DNA of 64,000 bases from assembly GCA_003116975.1 (NCBI GenBank), contig BGKB01000174.1, positions 62,001-126,000 on the forward strand, read 5' to 3'. This DNA comes from Aurantiochytrium sp. KH105. Lineage: Eukaryota > Sar > Bigyra > Thraustochytrida > Thraustochytriidae. A program made the position numbers and the translations under genes. Position 1 is the stretch's first letter; each line of letters begins with the position of its first letter. The notes below the pieces were generated by a model, which saw only the letters and a list, made by a program, of their open reading frames with translations, searched no databases and had not been told where the DNA came from. Shown in pieces: positions 20,301 to 31,139 of the stretch.

Positions 20301-23300
20301 AGTCAATCTCAAACGGCGAAACGGCAACCTTGGGGCTTCTCACCACCTCACTTGAATTGGAACCTGGTCTTGCTGCCATGCTTTTGCAAAACGATGCAAT
20401 TCTCGAGAATATACTCGGAATCTTGCGCGAGACAAGCAACTTTCGCGAGGCACCGAGACTATACCTGGTTGCTCTCGAGTTCATTGGCGCGCTTTGGTAC
20501 AAGCGTTACTCGTCGATCATCGCTCGTCTGCTCGATTTAGAGCCCTTTTTCTGGGACCTCATGTCGTTCAGTCTCTATCAGGACATCGAGGAGGAGAAGT
20601 TGCTTGGTTTCACGTCGCAAGCCATCACCGCGCAAAAGAATCAAATTTGCGCACGCGCCTGGGCGCTCGAGATCATGACGTTGGAGATCGAAACAAATGG
20701 CGTAAGTGGATCGTTCATGGAGCTTTTGCGGACGCTGCGAAAGCAAGATCGCGACAACGCGTGGCTCAAGCAGTATCCGGGTGCCAGCGTGTCACGCCAC
20801 GAGACGACGACAGCGTCGATCAAATCCTCGGGTGTCGATCTCTCGGCGTTTCGACGACATGCTAGTGCAATGGTCATGCCGCCCCCGAATGCCGATATGT
20901 TTCTTCATGAGCGCCGTCAGCACCGCTTCGGGCTGGTGGCAAGCCAGCAATACAATGTAGACATGCTCGAGCGCGTTTTCCCGGACGAAGAGGATCTCGT
21001 CGAGGACGTTCGCTTCCAAAACTGCATCCTCGCTCTTTCTGAGGCACAGCTTATGCTTCTTCGCGCATGGAAGATTTACATGGAGACTCGATGTTTGATT
21101 ACCTGGGACGATCAGCCGGCGCCCGATGACCTGGCCTCGCCCATGAACCGCAAGACCGGTCCTGCGGACTCGCTCGTGAGCCGAACCCGCTCCTTGAGCA
21201 ATGTGGCTTCCAAGCATTGGGGCGACATGACATCGTACACGCTAGTCACAGAACTCGCTGCGAATCTGCGCGACGCAGATGCCGATCTCTTTGACAACAA
21301 TCATCAGCAGCGCTACCTTTTGGAGATGGCGGAGATGTTCACATCGATGCTTCACTTTAAGATTTTTGAGCGTGGAACGTCCGCAGAGAACATGAAATCG
21401 CTCCTGCTCGACGCGCGGATCGCCACGCCCCTTGCTGCCTTTCGCAAGCGCCCACGTGCGATGCGCGGAGAAAAGCTCGTTCTCGACAGCGAGGACCCAT
21501 CCTCGCCCGGATCCGTGCAGCTCATCGAATGGATCTCGCGGTGTCTGAACAATCTTCTTAACTATGCGAGTCCAGTCGGTAGCAGTGACGCTGCGCAGAC
21601 CCGAGTCTTCACACTCGGTGTCATGCGGTCGCTTCTTGCTGGTCTGCTCATGCTCTTTGAGGTGGCGGGCGACGACGAGGCAGACGTCGGACCATGCGCC
21701 AAACTCGCGAATGCGCGCATGCTTGCGCTCGACCCGCTGGCAAAGGTTCTCTCCAGGTATGCCGACCAGACGGAGATCCTTGATTTGTGCTTGCCGCTGC
21801 TCTGCCTCATTCTCTCGGGGCTTTCTCCGGAGCAGACGCTGGCCGTCAAGGCTTTGATGGATCAGAATGTCTTTGGTTTGCTGCAAAAATCATATGTGCT
21901 CCATGCCGAGACTCTCGGGCGCCGCTACGCCGACCGCCAAGGCCTTCACATTTGGCTCGAGCGCAATGGTCTCAGCGACCTCAGTGTCAAGGTGCTGAGC
22001 GCCACGGCGCCTTCTGCGACAAACAAGGATGTTGCGCCGTCGGGAGCGTCAACACGGGGCGACGCAGAACCCGACAACTCATCTGTCATTTCACTTGCGC
22101 TCTCGTCGAGTTCGCAAGATGCACTTACGATCCATGAAGAAGAGGACGCTTCCGTCTCTGCAGCCGCTGCGGCAGAGGCCGAAGCGGATCGCGCCAAAGG
22201 CGCCAAGGAAAAGGAAGCCGAGAGCCGCATGCGAGAGATTGCGCGACAGCTGGGATACAAGACTTTCGAATTTCGTTCAAGACATCGGTCTTCTCGCAAC
22301 TATCGCGATCTCGTTGGCTCCAAGATTTCTTCAGGATACTCTGACGAGGCCGGCCTCGTTGATATGAGTGTGATCCACCTTTTTCTGGACTTTGGCATCA
22401 CCAGCGTCAGCGAGCTTCGCACCTTGGACCACGCAGCGCTTCAGGAGATGGGCATCTACAAGCCCTCCGACCGGCGCCGGCTCTTGGACATTATTGACGA
22501 GCGTAGTGGTAACACCCATATCGGTGAGTCCTATGCGCATTCGTCACAGGCCTCGTCTGCATCGGGCCCGCCGTCCAGGCCGCCGATGGGCATGGAATCT
22601 GATATTCCCATGTCCTCGGCAGCAACCCCTTCCTCCTGGACAGGCGCCGGGACCAAGGGCGGCAGCTCACGTGGTGCGAGCGGAGGCGTTTCCGGAGCGC
22701 GCAGACCCATTTCGCGCAAGGTGGGCTTTGAGGCGGCGCAGGAGCTGAAGCGTGGCCTTTTGCGCTTGCAGCTAATCTTGCACATTTTTGGTGCTGCCGC
22801 TCGTGTCGATGGCACAGGGGTTGGACCTCACCTCGCACGTCTGAACATCCTACGCGCGCTCGCTACGGATCCGCTTCTGCGCGGCGTTGCTGGCGACAAG
22901 CCATTTCCTGCGAGCATGGACAACCGCGACAATGCCGCCTCCATTACCTTTCGTGGATACACGGTTCAGGGCGAGCGAGATCCAGCCCATTTGGTATGGT
23001 GTCAGGCACTCGAACTGGCTGCCATTCTTCTCGACAGTAACAAGACAAGCAAGGAGAATCGCAATGTGGAGCCAGCTTTTACATTTGTTGCGGCACATCG
23101 CGGCGCCATTCTTGCAGCGCTCCAGGCATACAAGAGCGCGGATAGCGTGCTCACCCTTGGCGCTCTCGAGGAGTCCCTTCGTGTCGTGGACTTGCTTCGC
23201 GCAATGTCGAGCCATACGCAGCGATGGCGCCTGCATGGAGAACTGTACGCTCCTTTGCTTACGACCGCGTGGACAATGCTCCATGAGCTGGTGGTTGGCA

Positions 23301-25459
23301 GTGAGGGCGCGCGCCGGTCGTACTTTTTGGAGGAGTTCGTCCGCACGTTCTTCACTGTAAGCAAGGCAGTGCCGCGGCTGTGCATTTGCACGCGACCCGT
23401 CACTCCACTCGAAGTGGACCAGGATCGGCAGCCGGTGATGGAGTCGTTGCAGCGCAAGCCTCTGGCGGGCACCCCTCGCGAGAAAACATCTATTCTCCGC
23501 ACTTCTAGCATCATCGAGGAGCTGCGAGAGTCCGAAGCCGAGACTGCTCCTTCGTCTCGCGGCGCAGTTATATCGCAGCTCGACGATGGAGATATCTCCG
23601 TCTTGCACGTGACCATCGAATATAGGGTGTGCAGTGTTGTGCAACAGCTGCTCGCTCTACTTCGCTCGCGTCAAATTGTCAAGCACCCGCGTCAACTGCA
23701 GACCGATGAACACACGCTGCAAGTTTTGCCGCGTCGGGATTGGGGCAAGGCCATGATTCCCTTTCCTCTTGCTCGCGGTGTAGGAAGACAACAGCATTAC
23801 TCGTTGCATCACTCGAACCATTACGAGTCAAGACCGCGATCCTTTTCGCATGGAAATCTCGGTGAGCACGCAATGCATGGTGGCACGCTCGGCACAGATG
23901 CTGCAACTCCGAGTGTAGCAACCTTGCTTTCTCTTCTTGGTTATGCCAAGTACCGATTGCATCTTGCGGCGAAGATGGGCATGTCTTACGAGGAAGACCG
24001 AGGGCAAGATTTGCGGCATCCCGGTTCGGAGCGCTGGCGTCGAATGCTCGCGTACATCTCGTCCAACACACTTTACGTACTCTGCATGTCTCTCGAGCTT
24101 TCACTACATGAGCGCGATCGTTTGACTGCGCAGGGTGCGCAAGGAGGGCATGAGGATAGTTTACAATATACGCTGAGCGAACAAATGCTTGAGGATTTGC
24201 AGAACCGGGCCGTTGGAGGCTGCGACAAGATTCAAAAGCATTTGAATGAGTTTAGCGATGACGGGGCGCAGTCAGACGCGAAGCTCATGGCGCTTCTCAA
24301 GTCGCGTATCGAGACGACTTTGAGTTTCTTCGAGGTTCGATCGGATGAGCCCTCGTCAAGCGACCAAAGTTCGCAGTCTCGGCAATATCATCATCAACAG
24401 CAGCAGCAGCAACAACAACAACTTGTGTTGTCAACGCCAAGCCACAGCATCGTTGAGTCATCGACAATGATTGTCGAGAAGAGACTCGCGGAAGATCCCA
24501 AGCAGCTAATGAATGCGCGCTCAGGTAAGCGCTTTCGAATGTCTCTCTCTCGTGACATTGTGCCACAGGGCCACGGAACACCAGAGGGCGTCGTGATATG
24601 GCTACCTGGGCCCGAGGACCACCCCGCATCATGGGAAGCCGTCTTTCGCGACTTTGGGATGCCTCGCGTCCGCTTCATCATCCCAGACTTGGGTTTGGAG
24701 CGTGTACCGGAACCGTTTGCGCCTGGGCTCCATGAGACTCTGCAACTACCCGGTGGGCCGAAGCTCGTTGCAAGCATGCTCGCGGATGCCGCAGAAGAAA
24801 TGAGACGAATCAAGCTGCGATCGAAACAATCGGCGCAGGGCAAGGGAGGAGGAAGTCAATACAAGGATGGTGGTAAAGCGCCTCGGTTTCCTTCGCAGAG
24901 CGCCTTCCCCGCGATTCGAGAGCTCTTTGCCCTGATCACTCCGCGCAACGAGGACCGTGACGTGGCTGTAGAAGCCGCTCGACTTGTTCGCGAGGCAGTG
25001 ATCGCACAGTTGCATCAGGGCGTTCTCCCTCAAAACATTATGCTTGGCGGATTCCAGAGCGGCGGTGGCTTCGCGTTGCTTTCGGCGCTCCTGCTCGCAA
25101 TGGAGTCCGACCCCATTGTCATTGGCTTTGTCGCTGGTATCAATGCGCACCTCTCGTTGGCAAGTGAGGTTCTCGATTCTTTGCTACATTTGCTCTTGGT
25201 CAAGCCCTCGACGCAGGAAATGCAACTGCCCAAGATTTTGATGCGCAATGGTGCGCTCGATGTCAATGTGACGCCCGCGCTTGCCGAAGTTACTGCGCGG
25301 GTGCTTCATCTCGCTGGCGCTGAGGTGAATTTCGACACAGTACAAGGCTTGGATCATTCGCAGTGGACTCTTGATCAGATGAGACTTGTCTGGGAAATGG
25401 TGTCGCACCAGATGTCGGCGCGCAGCGACTCGCCTGCTCCCGACAGCAATGCTCGCTGA
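17207..25459 (+). CDS. Giant Nup188-like nucleoporin fused to SAM-like and acyl-protein-thioesterase-like domains
   Basis: One uninterrupted frame of 2750 residues. The N-terminus carries FG dipeptides (FNFGA, FSFGA) and a polyQ run (about 45-56). A long alpha-helical solenoid follows with Nup188/Nup205-type blocks: HFPNAFLELCGALV near 560; LYLVALEFIGALWYKRY and FFWDLMS near 1090-1125; FGLVASQQYNVDMLERVF near 1245; ILALSEAQLMLLRAWK near 1280. These match the conserved blocks of the Nup188 inner-ring scaffold nucleoporin. A SAM-like segment lies at about 1711-1765 (LQEMGI..SDRRRLLDII). The last about 300 residues (from about 2448) resemble acyl-protein thioesterase/carboxylesterase: GVVIWLPGPEDHPASW, IMLGGFQSGGGFAL, GALDVNVTP and GLDHSQW. 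The presumed Asp and His are kept but the elbow reads GFQSGG instead of GFSQGG. A Nup205-type ancestry is less likely but not excluded. Confidence 0.8.
17341..17375. repeat. CAG tract coding for polyQ
   Basis: About twelve CAG units in frame, encoding the Q-run near residues 45-56 of the Nup188-like protein. A second Q-run (CAG/CAA) is at about 24398-24423 in the same gene. Confidence 0.95.
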
Positions 25460-25698
25460 CCAAGCACGCTCACTGCGCATGCAAGCAAAACGTATCGTGA
25501 GCTGATTGGCTGTCTATAGCTGTGTTAGAAATTCGCAATAACCTTTCATCATAATTGAGGGTTCCTCCTCTTTTATTATTTTTCCCCCGCTTCTTCTTCC
25601 TCTTTCCTTCCGTTCCCTCTCCCTACAAGCCTGTTTGTGCCTTTTGCGATTTCCCCCCAAAAGCACTCGCTTGCACGGTCTCATAGATAGCTTGTGCC

Positions 25699-27111
25699 TC
25701 ACTCTGCATCCAAAGCAGAGGCAGCCGTACGATGAAATGTGCACATGCCTTTTGTTCGAGCGAACTTATCGCATTCTGGCTCAATACAGCGCCTGCCGCC
25801 TCCGTGGCGAAAACAGACATCTGGCTGACCAAGGCGATCCGCGCATTGCGGTTCGCGACAGCCGTTCTCACCGGTGTGCTGCAGACACTTGCGTCTGGGC
25901 TGAGCAGACCTTGGGCAGTTTTCAACGCTGCAGCGGCGCCCTCCACCATGACGAGCACACTTTCCGTTTGACTGTGCTGCCCTGGTACACCCAAGCCTCT
26001 TGCAGCGAGCTCCGCCTCCGTGCGCGATGCATCTGCCCTGCCCGCGAGCCATCTTTTCGCATCCGTGCTCTTTGCAGTAAAGCAAACTTCGGTGGTCTGT
26101 GCATGTGCCGCCAACCCCGCCAAGAGCATTGCAGCCGGCCACTTTGCATCGTGCAACGCCACCATGGGCTTTACATCTCTTTTGCGACACGGGTTGTTTC
26201 GTGCAACCAGCGATTTCGCATTGCTGACCGCCGCCGTGAGCCCGGCAAAAATTGCCCGTCAGAGCATTTGCCCTGCATCCCTCCCCTGCACACGTTTTGC
26301 TACCACCATGAGCTATGCAACGACCCCGGGACCTCACACGGTTGCCACATCCCGCATGCCCGCATTGAGTCGTTTCAGCTCGCGGATGCCTTCGTGGGCG
26401 CGCAGTGCTGTCGCGATTGGCGATATCGTGGTCTCTCTCAACGCCAACTTGCTCAGCGTCAGCGTCAGCGTCAACGGCAACGGCGGCCTCATTTGTGGCT
26501 TGCATAGGCAAAGAACTGCATGGAAGTTTGCTCCGCTCGGGCAAGCTGTGCATTGCGCATGAATCTCCTTCCTTTTGAACCGTACGCTGGCATCTAGAGG
26601 CTGCGCATCGAGGCTTACAGTGAGACTTGCACATGTTTCGGGCTCGCGCAAGCGCTGTGCAGCCAGGCACCTTGCACCGTTTTCCTCCGCCGTGTAACAC
26701 GCAGCGTTTGCGAGATCGTGCTTGGTTCTGGCACAACCTCACCTCGCACGCACGTCTCTTCCGACCCTTTGTAGCTTTTGAGACATGAACTTTTTCTTCT
26801 ATTTCGGAGGCTGAATTCTTTTGCTGTCGCGCGTGGATTTGAGGTCCATTGGTGTCCTCCTTTTCCTCGTCTTGCGCAGCAGCATTGGTTCCGACGGCTT
26901 TGCGTGCGTCGTCTCCGCTGCTGCTGCTCGCAAAGCTCTCTTCATCGTCCTCATCTTCGTCCGCCATCATCTCGCCGCTCAGCAGGCTCTCAAGCACGAC
27001 ATCCCCAAAGTCAGTTTCGAGATTCGCGCTACCGGCGTCGCTGTGCGCCTTTTCTCTGTCGTTCTCCACCTCCTCATCCTCTTCGCCGTCATCGTGGTCG
27101 TCGTGGTCGTG

Positions 27112-27143
<32 letters not shown>

Positions 27144-27372
27144 CGTTGTTCTCCTCGTCCTCGTTGACAAAGTCGTCGTTATCGTCGCTGAGGCGCCTCG
27201 TGACGTTGCCGCACTCGCCCTGCGCTCCCCGACTTCGCGCGCGCGCGGCGGCGGCTGCGGCGGCAGCGACGCCAGCGGCGGCGGCGGCCGCGGCTTCCCA
27301 CGCGTCGCCCCCGCGCAGCGGCGGCAGCAGCGGCACCAGGGCCAGCGGCAGCAGCGGCGGCTCCACCTCCAT
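25699..27372 (-). CDS. WRKY19-like zinc-repeat protein
   Basis: 557 residues. The N-terminal third is low-complexity: Ala-rich, then a His/Asp run (DHDHDHDH), then Glu/Asp. The C-terminal about 350 residues are roughly twelve tandem units of about 24 residues following C-x4-C-x9-C-x2-H with a trailing GGG or GG, for example CKRLGCTRAAQSNGKCARHGGG. This repeat is the one annotated 'WRKY transcription factor 19-like' in many stramenopile proteins; there is no WRKYGQK motif, so the name reflects repeat similarity only. Cys and His spacing suggest one zinc per unit; nucleic-acid or protein binding is a guess. An undetermined base at 27462, just upstream, makes the start slightly uncertain. The gene is convergent with the Nup188-like gene, 239 bases apart. 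Confidence 0.8.
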
Positions 27373-29090
27373 CGTCCATATCCCCGCTGTGCATCCCGCG
27401 CCTGCAGCTGCCGCCGCTTCCGCTGCTGCCGCCGCCGCCGCCGCCGCTGCCGCCGCCGCCGNCGCGTCCGACCGGCGCGGGGGCGGGGCGGGGTGAGGAT
27501 TTCACGCGGGTGGTGAACGTCGAGGAGTGAATGAATGCTCCGCGACGCAGCGCGCGCCGGCGGCCTCGATTGATGCTCGTGCTCGCCTTCTTCGCGGACT
27601 TGCTCGCTCGCTCGCTCGCTCTCAGGAGACCTGCGAGAGCGGGCGAGCGTCTGTGCGGGTCTCGCGCGGGAGGCCGAGCGGGCGCGGCGCGTGAAAGGCG
27701 CGAGACGGGCGGTCTGGCGTGGACAGACGGCGAGGGCGGATGTTGACCAAGAGCATGCGTGACTGCCGGTGGTGCATTTTTGCGCATTTTTGCGCATGTT
27801 GTCTCGCTGGACGCCATGCTCGAGCTTTGTGACGATGGCGACGAGGAGAAGGAGGGGAGGCCTCGAGCGCGCGCGCCGCGTGCCTCGCGTTCTACTGCGG
27901 GGGGGAGCAGCAGGTCCAGCTGCTGCGATCGACGAGGCGCGCGGCGACGAGAGATGCGAGGCATGGAAACTCGAGGCTAGTGCAAACAGGCGAGATGCTT
28001 TTATCTTGCGCGAAACTGAAAATGAGCAAACCCTGACGCTCGATTCGTTTGATTTCCCTCTTCTTTTCGTTACTTTCCTTTTCTTTCTTTCTTCCCCCCC
28101 CCCCTTTTTTTTTTTTAATTTCTACATTCCACTTCCCTTCCCTCTTGGTAGGCTGGCTTCGTTGTGGCAGGCACTGTCGCCGAGGCCAAGGCGCTTCGCT
28201 AACACCCCTTGAAGCAGGAGCAGTAAACAGGGCTCCGACAAACTTCTCTTCGATCTTGCGCTCTTCTCGTGGAGTCTCTCTTATTCATGAAAAAGGTTTT
28301 TAATTTCGAAACAAGGTTGGGAGGGTTTCGTAACAGAGTTACGTACTTGAAGAATTGACACGCCGCGCCAATGAGCGAGTGTGAGCGGAGCAGGTGGACT
28401 TGCTGTAGTGATAACCCAAGACTGCTGAGCTGTCTGTTCTTTTTAGATTTTGAAATCTCTAACACTTGGAGTGTCGTAACTTCTCTTGCACCTGAAGAAT
28501 AGGAGTTTACCGCAGCATAAGCGCAGGTTCCTTTTCACAACGCGCAAAATTCAGACCGATAGGTCTTCAGGTATTTCGGCGAGACAAAACAAGCATTTAC
28601 GACTCGTGTCGCGACGGGAATTTTTCAGAGTTCCTAGTGCATTGTATGATCTCTAGGCTAATTCCATCTGCGGAAGTCAGCTACTGAGTGGCTTGGCTTC
28701 GTTCCACACTTGCTCCCTAAATTTGATTGAGCAGCCATGATCACATCGCCAAATTCTTTGCACTGGTATTATAAATTACACGGGCAGCCTCTACGCAGCT
28801 CAGGATCTCTGCAGCGTTGCTAAAGATCCGCACCGAGTTCTGGAATGATTTCCGGGCTACGTTTCCTGACTTTGCCGTCATTTCCTGTGGTGACGACATC
28901 TTCTCCAAATAGTTCTATCGGGGTTTAAAACAAGCATGCGTTTGCTGGTTGCGGTGCGATCAGAGTCTTCAGGTGTCCACGGCAGAGAACAAGCATACGT
29001 CGGCAAAACGTGATGCGATCGGCGTCTTCAGGAGTTCCTTGCGGAGCTCAAGTCCACATTCGCAATTTGTAATGCGATCAGTTCTGTTTT
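27373..29090. other. Long gene-free region
   Basis: The left part (to about 27980) is GC-rich, with the N at 27462 inside a GCC repeat, and is probably the zinc-repeat gene's promoter. From about 28000 base composition falls toward neutral. It contains a C-run/T-run switch (about 28096-28117) and, on the right, the 59-bp minisatellite. ORFs here are short, with no recognisable motif. I scanned for tRNA and 5S-like sequences and saw none. It could be a decayed mobile element, but no transposase remnant is visible. Confidence 0.5.
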
Positions 29091-29140
29091 TTAGGAATTC
29101 GCGGTGGAACACGAACACGCGTTGACAGCCCGTGCTGCAG
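28931..29140. repeat. 59-bp degenerate tandem repeat, three full copies plus partial
   Basis: CAAGCAT-like unit starts at 28931, 28990 and 29049, and the GCGATC core at 28956, 29015 and 29074: exactly 59 bases apart each time. Copies share GCGATC, GTCTTCAGG and GCGGAG blocks but have diverged. A fourth, poorer copy runs into the 3' end of the UBA5-like coding sequence. Weaker single relatives appear near 28550-28640 and 28885-28930. Confidence 0.8.
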
Positions 29141-30095
29141 CAGAGGAAACAGTAACCTTGTCCATCCGACGTGAATAGGAAGTATATAATCGCCCAGGGT
29201 CGTTGACTGTCGAAGGAAGCAAAAGTCTACTTATTTTGGCAAGAACAAGACCTGCGAGAAGCGCTGCAAAGCCCGGGTCAGGACTTTCTTCGCAACGATT
29301 TGATCGCGTTTGTGTCTGGACAAAAGAATCGCAGTTTGCGCAATTCTGGAGAGCCACAACCTTGTCTGAAGAAGCGAGCGACGTATACGCATGAACCGCA
29401 CCACTCAGACCGTGCGCGGGGTCAATGTGAATCGAAGTATCGATGAAGGGCGCGTCATTCTCTACACACCATGCACTCACAGCAGAGCGCTCTTCACGTT
29501 CGCGGAGGCAGCAGACAACCAAGTCAACGGGGTACCTATCCAAGTCTCCGCAGAGTTTATTCAAAGCTTGTGCCGAGACGGGAGATGACATGGAACATAC
29601 GCTGCTTGAATAGGAGAGATCGTGCGCAAGCGAGCGTGCAGCCGCAGCTTGCGTCAGGCCGATGTGCTCGCGTCGAAAACATGATTTCGCGAGACAAGCC
29701 TCGGTGACGACCTTGTCGTCGAGAATACCAAGCTTGCCGATTCCGGCGCGAGCAAGGCCTTCCGCAATAAACGACCCAACGTCTCCGGCTCCCACTAGAA
29801 TGACAGTTTTTGGCTGCAAGGGCCGCACATGGGAGTGGCTATTATTTTCGGGCTCGCTCATTCTGGTCTTGGATTTGTTCGCAAAACGCTCCAATTTTTC
29901 GAGATCGAGTTCCTGGACTCTACGAATGACGTCGGGGTTCTTGTGCATGCGGGCTGCGAACTCGAGCTCTTTGATTTTGCATTCGAGTCGTTTCACCCAG
30001 GCCAAAACATCTTCTTCCTTTGCCACCTCGAACCTCGCTCGCTCCAATGTTGCATGCTGCGCAGTGTCCTCGCTCGACTCTTCGGCGTCGACCAT
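29091..30095 (-). CDS. Divergent UBA5-like E1 (ThiF/MoeB fold)
   Basis: From the ATG at 30095 (MVDAEESSEDT) the product is 334 residues. Residues 20-90 are helical/charged. The adenylation fold begins with TVILVGAGDVGSFIAEGLAR, GIGKLGILDD and then VDLVVCCL, matching the UBA5 order (VGVGGVGSVTAEML, GIGKLLLFD, VDLVLSC). UBA5 activates UFM1 with ATP and forms a Cys thioester. A CANC pair aligns with the first zinc pair (CFAC), and a Cys in NRCEESPDPG lies where the UBA5 catalytic Cys lies. However the conserved N-R adenylation motif (MNRLFF) reads LAKSCF, and the second zinc CxxxxC pair is missing; the C-terminus instead runs into the 59-bp repeat. It may be a degenerate or neofunctionalised E1, or the C-terminal exon may be missed. 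Confidence 0.65.
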   Translation of the reverse strand: MVDAEESSEDTAQHATLERARFEVAKEEDVLAWVKRLECKIKELEFAARMHKNPDVIRRVQELDLEKLERFANKSKTRMSEPENNSHSHVRPLQPKTVILVGAGDVGSFIAEGLARAGIGKLGILDDKVVTEACLAKSCFRREHIGLTQAAAARSLAHDLSYSSSVCSMSSPVSAQALNKLCGDLDRYPVDLVVCCLREREERSAVSAWCVENDAPFIDTSIHIDPAHGLSGAVHAYTSLASSDKVVALQNCANCDSFVQTQTRSNRCEESPDPGFAALLAGLVLAKISRLLLPSTVNDPGRLYTSYSRRMDKVTVSSAAARAVNACSCSTANS

Positions 30096-30733
30096 ATTAT
30101 TAGATCTTTTCGTATCTGAAAAGAAAAGGCCGACTTGGGCGTTCTCGTGGCGTCCGCTCCGTTTGTTTCCCGTGCACAGTACACAGAAACAGTCGGTGTC
30201 GTCGCTGTGCTCCAGACCCGCGCTCACAGTCAGTCTACCAGGTGCAGCGACCAGCAGCGACCAGCAGCGCCACTCCCTCCCTCCCTCGCTCCCTCTTTCG
30301 CCGCCTTCGGCACAGCCGGCGACGCAGATATGCCTCTGCAGCGGCAAGGTCGCTTCTCTGGCGCCTGCCTGCTAACTTGCTCGCTCGCTCGCTTGCTTGC
30401 TTGCTTGCCTGCTCACTTGCTTGCTAACTTGCTTGCTCTTCCTTGCTTGCACGTGTTGTGAGCGAGAATCGAAGTGGCCCAAAAAGAGTCCCAACGCCAC
30501 AATTAAGGTGGGCGCGCACAGGGGTTTAAGGAGGCCCGCCGAGACCACCAGAATTGGTCGCTCTCGCCCCGCGCCGCCCAGACTAGCAACAGCGTCGGGA
30601 CCGAGCCTTGGCTGCCGCGCGCTCTCGCTCGATCGCCTGCCTGCCTCCCGGAGTGCGTTGACGCGAAGTTGCGGAGCGCCGACCCGGATCAGCAGACAGA
30701 CGGACGCGCGTCGCGTGCAACTTGACGGCAAAG
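30096..30733. promoter_or_regulatory. Divergent upstream region of UBA5-like and NOP10 genes
   Basis: Head-to-head spacer of 638 bases. It contains a degenerate GCTT/GCTC 4-bp run (about 30379-30440) and CTCCCTCC pyrimidine tracts. No gene is supported. Confidence 0.5.
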
Positions 30734-31055
30734 ATGCATCTCATGTACTACTTGAACGAGGAGGGCAAGCGCGTGTACACGCTCAAGGTACGTGGTGAGG
30801 AGAGGGAGGGAGGGAGGGAGCAAGGGAGGGAGACGAGGTTGCAGACTCTTGAGAAGATAAGGTGAAAGTAAACGAAACTAACTGGACTCGCTGCGCTGAC
30901 GTACAACTGAGCAGAAGGAGACCCCCGAGGGTGAACCTACCGAGTCCGCACATCCTGCCCGCTTCAGCCCGGACGACAAGATGTCGCGCCAGCGGATCAC
31001 TCTTAAGCAGCGTTATGGCCTCTTGCCTTCGCAGTTGCCCGCGCCCAAAGTGTAA
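30734..31055 (+). CDS. NOP10: H/ACA snoRNP subunit NOP10 (two exons)
   Basis: Small core protein of H/ACA snoRNPs and telomerase; it holds the Cbf5/dyskerin pseudouridine synthase. Exons 30734-30787 and 30915-31055 are separated by a 127-base phase-0 intron (donor GTACGT, acceptor GAGCAG). The spliced product is 64 residues, the same length as human NOP10, and aligns without gaps: [18 protein letters not shown] in exon 1, then [12 protein letters not shown] and [11 protein letters not shown] in exon 2. Exon 1 is too short to appear as an ORF, so this gene is easily missed. It ends 84 bases from the convergent RHL1-like stop. Confidence 0.97.
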
Positions 31056-31139
31056 TATGTGCTAAGCGATTTGGTATTGACGTTATTTTTTTCAATCCTC
31101 CGAAAAGCCAATGTGTAAAACTCATGCATTGCATTTTCT

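Noticed and set aside
27769-28212. 147-codon ORF in the gene-free region
   Set aside because: Composition changes from Arg-rich to Phe-rich along the DNA's GC gradient; ends in a C/T homopolymer artefact.
28931-29140. Possible CRISPR-like array
   Set aside because: Units are contiguous with no unique spacers, are degenerate, and the context is eukaryotic.
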